Below are positions 60,747-64,000 of a stretch of DNA of 64,000 nucleotides, piece after piece. How positions within the stretch are numbered: position 1 is the stretch's first letter; every line of letters starts with the position of its first letter. The stretch is from Nostoc commune NIES-4072 (GTDB lineage Bacteria; Cyanobacteriota; Cyanobacteriia; Cyanobacteriales; Nostocaceae), in contig NZ_BDUD01000001.1 of the NCBI RefSeq assembly GCF_003113895.1, forward strand, positions 6,250,767 to 6,314,766, written 5' to 3'. The position numbers were made by a program, and so were the translations under genes. A model generated the notes under the pieces. The model was not told the origin of the DNA and did no database searches. It saw nothing but the letters and a program-made list of their open reading frames with translations.

Positions 60747-62015
60747 ATGGAAGCAATTGCTGAGTTAGGAAAGTTTAATAAAGTTATCGCTATCAGCTTA
60801 CCCTTAGTTTTGTCACTTTTCCTGGTGCGTATGCAACCTTTAGCGCATCAGGAACTTAGTCCGCCTGAATGTCGCGTGAAAAAGTGGGATATACCAGTTT
60901 CCTTGACTGCTGAAAACCAAAAATCACCATTAATTCAGAGGTTACCAATAACTTGTTGTCAAGGTGATACCTCTTGTTTGGATGAAGTTCTCTATGGAGA
61001 AATACCAGACAAAAAGGCGCTGATGAGTGCGATCGCTCGTAGTCTCCAATACCTGCAAACGGCTAATGCTGCGGCTGCTTATCAAAACTATCCTGTAGCT
61101 GAGATTAGGCGCGATCGCGTTATCAAAAGCTTGAAAAGATTCCGCGAACTCCTACTAACAACTAATTCTGCAACAGAATTACATCAAGCCATTGAGCGAG
61201 AATTTGTTCTTTACCAGTCAGTTGGTAAAGACACCAAAGGTTCTGTTTTATTCACCGCCTATTATGAACCGCTTTATCCAGCCAGTCGCGTCCCCACACC
61301 AGAATACCGTTATCCTGTTTATCGATTACCTCCTGATTTCAACTCCTGGTCTAAGCCTCATCCTACCCGTGAAGAACTAGAAGGAGCAGATGGTTTACAA
61401 AGCGCAAAAGGAAAATTACGAGGATTAGAGCTATTTTGGTTTCGCGATCGCCTCGAACCATATCTAGCTCAAATTGAAGGTTCAGCCAGACTTCAGCTTC
61501 CTGATGGTACTCAAACAACAATCGGCTATGCTGGTCACACTGCTTATAATTACAAAAGTATTGGGCGAGAATTAGTGAATGATGGCAAATTACCGCTAGA
61601 AGGTATAACTATGCCAATTATTCTTGACTATTTCCAAAAGCATCCCCAAGAATTAAATATTTATATTCCGCGCGATCGCAGTTTTGTTTTTTTTCAAGAA
61701 AATCATGGTGAACCAGCCCAAGGTTCTATTAACGTACCATTAACAGCAGAGCGTTCTATCGCTACAGATAAATCTCTTATGCCCCCTGGTGCTTTAGCGT
61801 TGATTCGCGCTTCCATTCCCTTCGTTAATCCTACCGGAAAAATGGAGGAGCGCATCGTTAGTCGCTATGTTCTTGACCAAGATACCGGAGGTGCAATTAA
61901 AGGTGCAGGTAGGGTAGATTATTTTTTAGGTACTGGGAAATTAGCAGGCGATCGCGCTGGTGTTACAGTCAGTAATGGACAATTATTTTATCTATTACTC
62001 AAGTCTAAAAATTAA
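60747..62015 (+). CDS. mltA: MltA-type lytic murein transglycosylase
   Basis: A 422-aa exported protein that cleaves peptidoglycan. A signal anchor lies at VIAISLPLVLSLFLVRM. The MltA domain begins near FTAYYEPLYPAS and includes RGLELFWFRDRLEPYLAQIEG and YAGHTAYNYKSIGREL. The C-terminal 3D domain has VSRYVLDQDTGGAIKGAGRVDYFLG with the catalytic Asp. A lipobox is not clear. A terminator-like palindrome (62134-62163) follows. Confidence 0.93.
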   Translation: MEAIAELGKFNKVIAISLPLVLSLFLVRMQPLAHQELSPPECRVKKWDIPVSLTAENQKSPLIQRLPITCCQGDTSCLDEVLYGEIPDKKALMSAIARSLQYLQTANAAAAYQNYPVAEIRRDRVIKSLKRFRELLLTTNSATELHQAIEREFVLYQSVGKDTKGSVLFTAYYEPLYPASRVPTPEYRYPVYRLPPDFNSWSKPHPTREELEGADGLQSAKGKLRGLELFWFRDRLEPYLAQIEGSARLQLPDGTQTTIGYAGHTAYNYKSIGRELVNDGKLPLEGITMPIILDYFQKHPQELNIYIPRDRSFVFFQENHGEPAQGSINVPLTAERSIATDKSLMPPGALALIRASIPFVNPTGKMEERIVSRYVLDQDTGGAIKGAGRVDYFLGTGKLAGDRAGVTVSNGQLFYLLLKSKN

Positions 62016-62037
62016 ATAGACATCTGGTGAAAATGAT

Positions 62038-62068
62038 TGTAGAGACGTTGCATTGCAACGTCTCTACA
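62038..62068. repeat. 31-bp palindrome, copy 2
   Basis: Arms TGTAGAGACGTTGCA and TGCAACGTCTCTACA flank one base, 22 bp after mltA. It is the exact reverse complement of the element at 42726-42756. Confidence 0.85.
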
Positions 62069-62133
62069 AGGGTTTCAGGTAACGCATAATTAATTTCTGG
62101 AGATGTCTAATACACTCGCATTTTAATACTAAA

Positions 62134-62163
62134 AATCCCAACTTCTTTAAAGAAGTCGGGATT
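62134..62163. terminator. Palindrome downstream of mltA
   Basis: AATCCC-A-ACTTCTTT (62134-62148) pairs with AAAGAAGT-C-GGGATT (62149-62163), with one mismatch and no loop. A diverged copy (CCCAACTTCTTTAATAAGTCGG) is at about 63189-63211, so it is a dispersed repeat that may double as a terminator. Confidence 0.55.
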
Positions 62164-62234
62164 CTTAACCTTTTGGCTTAATAAAGTACACATTCCAAAT
62201 CAATGAAACGCTTAGGGTAACTACGAATTACGAA

Positions 62235-62468
62235 TTACGCTTCGATATCCATGTCACCATCATCATCGTCATGATCGTAAGGGATATCGTCAAGGTCTAT
62301 CATTTCTGAAATTTCTTCTACTTCATTTAAATACTCAGATTCTTGATGTTCCCGTTCTATTAGACGACCAGTTGACTTTAACCATTCCAAGAGAATAAAC
62401 TCATTACTTGTACGAATTACAGGCGCTCGCTGGTTACGAGGTTCTTCACGCAAAGGACTTGTAGGCAT
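62235..62468 (-). CDS. DUF3134 small acidic protein
   Basis: A 77-aa protein with REEPRNQRAPVIRTSNEFILLEWLKSTGRL in the first half and a very acidic tail (DLDDIPYDHDDDDGDMDIE). This is the DUF3134 family of cyanobacteria; the tail could bind metal ions or a basic partner. It is an independent short transcription unit. Confidence 0.8.
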   Translation of the reverse strand: MPTSPLREEPRNQRAPVIRTSNEFILLEWLKSTGRLIEREHQESEYLNEVEEISEMIDLDDIPYDHDDDDGDMDIEA

Positions 62469-62608
62469 AAAAAAAACTCACTTTGAATTATGGGTCACTG
62501 TGTAAAAACAGGAAAATTGTCCACTAGGGTCAAAAGCCTTGTATCACAGGTCTTTTCTCAACAGATTAAATACGAACCATTGAGTTTTTTATTCTCTTGT
62601 CCGTCTAA

Positions 62609-62686
62609 TTACTTACCATTAAAATGTCTGCGCGTCAGTTCTAATAATAAATCTTCAAGGGGACGCGAACTCACAAGGTATTTCAT
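62609..62686 (-). CDS. Possible 25-aa coupled reading frame
   Basis: The stop TGA of the upstream gene overlaps the ATG of this frame (ATGA), a form typical for translational coupling. The peptide starts MKYLVSSRPLEDLLLELTRR and ends HFNGK. No relative is known to me. It may be chance. Confidence 0.25.
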   Translation of the reverse strand: MKYLVSSRPLEDLLLELTRRHFNGK

Positions 62687-63099
62687 ACCTTGGCGAGAGT
62701 TTCATACATATCAGATGGTAATGCAGACAATCTGTTCGCTACAGCGACTGCATCAGCTAAGTTGCTAAATTGACACCGGACAATTTCTTGTCCATTTCCT
62801 GAGGGGAATCGCTTCCTAGCTTTGTTAGAGACAGCACAAATAATCGCTAAAGCTTTGGCGAACCCATCTTTTGTTAATATTGTTTCTTTAGCGAACCCTT
62901 CAACAGGGATAAGGCAGACCTCAAATCGATAACCCGGTCTGGGAGAAACAGCTATGTCGATATAGGGTTTATCTTCTTTCCTGATTCTGCGTAAATATTG
63001 GGCAGTCGAATTAGTATCATGCAAATCAGTCCCAAGGGCATAAGTAAAAAAGCAATCTTCTGTCAGCGATTCAGGACGGGTAATTATATCCGTTGGCAT
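62683..63099 (-). CDS. Hypothetical protein
   Basis: A 138-aa protein from the ATG at 63099 (MPTDIITRPESLTED). The frame is open to 63186, but that stretch touches a dispersed repeat at about 63190 and has no ribosome binding site. Visible parts are ISPRPGY-like IAVSPRPGYRFEVCLIPVEGF and a helical C-terminus LADAVAVANRLSALPSDMYETL. No family recognised. Confidence 0.5.
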   Translation of the reverse strand: MPTDIITRPESLTEDCFFTYALGTDLHDTNSTAQYLRRIRKEDKPYIDIAVSPRPGYRFEVCLIPVEGFAKETILTKDGFAKALAIICAVSNKARKRFPSGNGQEIVRCQFSNLADAVAVANRLSALPSDMYETLAKV

Positions 63100-63405
63100 A
63101 AGTTCAAGTATTATTCGTATGTTGTCTGGGTTTGTGATACACTTTACTGTCCAATCCCACTTACTTAAGTAAAAATTGCTGCCCACATCCCCAACTTCTT
63201 TAATAAGTCGGAGATATAAATTTAGCTTAAATAAGTAGCATTCTAATACAGGTCGGCGGAAATAAACCTACCATTCCAAACAGCCAGGAAGCCCAAAATT
63301 AAAGCATTTTGACTTTTGACTTCCGCCTTGCGATACCAGTTTCACCCAATGTATTCCAATACAGCAATATAAACTGACATAAAACACTTTTAGAATGAAA
63401 TGGTG

Positions 63406-63458
63406 TAGACACCTCCAGAATCAAAGGGTGTAGAGATTTAGATTCGGGGAGGCGTCTA
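63406..63458. repeat. Two-step inverted repeat
   Basis: TAGACACCTCC (63406-63416) pairs with GGAGGCGTCTA (63448-63458) with one mismatch, and inside it GAATC (63418-63422) pairs with GATTC (63441-63445). It may be a structured RNA or a repeat element. Confidence 0.5.
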
Positions 63459-63604
63459 TATAGTCAGTCACATGACCGAAAATATTTCTCAACATAGTTA
63501 ATCATAACATAGTTGACCGTTGAACTCTTTTTAACTCCTCTAATCGATACATACTCCGTCACCAATAACGGCAGAATTGTATGCAATTGCGATTTTTAGC
63601 TTGG

Positions 63605-63648
63605 TAAATATACTTATTAAAAATCTTTAATTTTACTAAGTATATTTA
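63605..63648. repeat. 12-bp perfect inverted repeat
   Basis: TAAATATACTTA (63605-63616) is the exact inverse of TAAGTATATTTA (63637-63648), with a 20-nt AT-rich loop, 26 bp before the MITE. Confidence 0.6.
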
Positions 63649-63674
63649 TATGTAAAGGATAATATAGTCATTGC

Positions 63675-63767
63675 TAGGACTTACGCACACTCTACGAATT
63701 CTCGGCGCTCTTGGCGTCTTGGCGGTTCGAGAAATTAAGCTTTTTAGCAATTTTTGCGTAAGTCCTA
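63675..63767. mobile_element. 93-bp MITE, copy 2
   Basis: Base-for-base identical to the element at 37648-37740. It has the same 13-bp terminal repeats and its own 5-bp target duplication ATTGC (63670-63674 and 63768-63772). Confidence 0.88.
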
Positions 63768-64000
63768 ATTGCGATCGCAAAAGCCTATCGCAGACAAGCC
63801 TATCGTAGATAATATAATGTTCGGGCAATTAAGCATAATACGCAAAACCCCACCCCCGCCAAAGCTACGCTTGAGCTAACCTCCCCGCAGGCTAGGGTAG
63901 TTCAGACAAGTATTACCAGCACTGTATTTCAATTCTAGTAGTTTCGTAGGGTGCGTTATGGACATGCTGAAATAACAAATGAGTACCCCGAAATAACAAA

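Larger units (their letters stand above)
63187..64000. other. Non-coding, repeat-rich end of the window
   Basis: I see no gene in 814 bp. It holds a diverged CCCAACTTCTTTAA palindrome at about 63189, a hairpin at 63406-63458, a direct repeat AACATAGTT (about 63494 and 63508), an inverted repeat at 63605-63648, a MITE at 63675-63767, and GGTGCGTTATGGAC at 63950-63963. Confidence 0.6.

Noticed and set aside
62490-62768. 92-aa plus-strand frame between DUF3134 and the next gene
   Set aside because: No family likeness and no ribosome binding site; it runs antisense over the end of the minus-strand gene at 62683.
1-64000. tRNA or rRNA genes
   Set aside because: I looked through the intergenic regions for the GGTTC-A-A T-arm and cloverleaf signs and for rRNA motifs; none was convincing. 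A covariance-model scan would be decisive.

Overview
The window is chromosomal DNA from a cyanobacterium, most likely a filamentous Nostocales species close to Nostoc. The evidence is the frequent HIP1 octamer GCGATCGC, Nostoc-type short tandem repeats (CTAATGACAAATGA, GGGCATG), many cyanobacterium-restricted families (PxcA, CcmK, DUF3134, DUF6391, a DUF6816-type protein) and the cluster ffh - rpsP - KH protein - phoH. I found no tRNA, no rRNA and no intact insertion sequence.

Layout. 1-4.4 kb: housekeeping RNA/translation cluster (ffh end, rpsP, khpA-like, phoH), a HutX-like haem-binding fold protein, a solitary CcmK shell protein and a lumenal/periplasmic protein. 4.4-12.1 kb: a half-size ABC exporter, an Rpn/DUF4351 remnant, a membrane-anchored unknown protein, an M3 oligopeptidase, a GlsB-type membrane protein and KDPG aldolase. 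12.2-20 kb: two tandem L,D-transpeptidases, an internally deleted IS607 element, a Uma2 protein, a DnaK-like chaperone in one operon with higBA, a lone CRISPR-type repeat and a VapBC module. 20-32 kb: polysaccharide deacetylase, aspartoacylase, glutathionyl-hydroquinone reductase-like protein, a predicted copper-radical oxidase with a Tat-exported partner, ribokinase, an Nramp metal transporter and a SulP/BicA-like anion transporter. 32-47 kb: a second ABC exporter preceded by a relic of an ABC ATPase, several unknown proteins, an esterase, a DUF433/DUF5615 toxin-antitoxin pair whose toxin was hit by a small transposable element, aroE, a hydrolase, a sigma-like factor, an RnfD-like/DUF2330 operon, a second deacetylase, a decayed HipA-like kinase/HIRAN pair and fructokinase. 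47-64 kb: a PedR-like regulator, DUF6391, glycosyltransferase, dTDP-glucose dehydratase, Ser/Thr kinase, MsrA, an MBOAT/SGNH acylation pair, DUF202, a glycosyltransferase stump, an AddB-like helicase, pxcA, MltA, DUF3134 and about 0.8 kb of non-coding repeat-rich DNA.

Several genes fit a cell-envelope theme: two L,D-transpeptidases, MltA, two NodB deacetylases, the MBOAT/SGNH pair, a GT4 glycosyltransferase and RfbB. Bicarbonate and pH physiology is represented by the SulP transporter, CcmK and PxcA.

The strongest unusual signals are footprints of small mobile elements. Two identical 93-bp elements each have their own 5-bp target duplication, and one has replaced the C-terminus of a toxin gene in a way that can be reversed on paper. 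A 134-bp element has 10-bp duplications. The IS607 element and the HipA/HIRAN genes have internal deletions. The most interesting functional candidates are the copper-radical oxidase pair and the Hsp70-HigBA operon.
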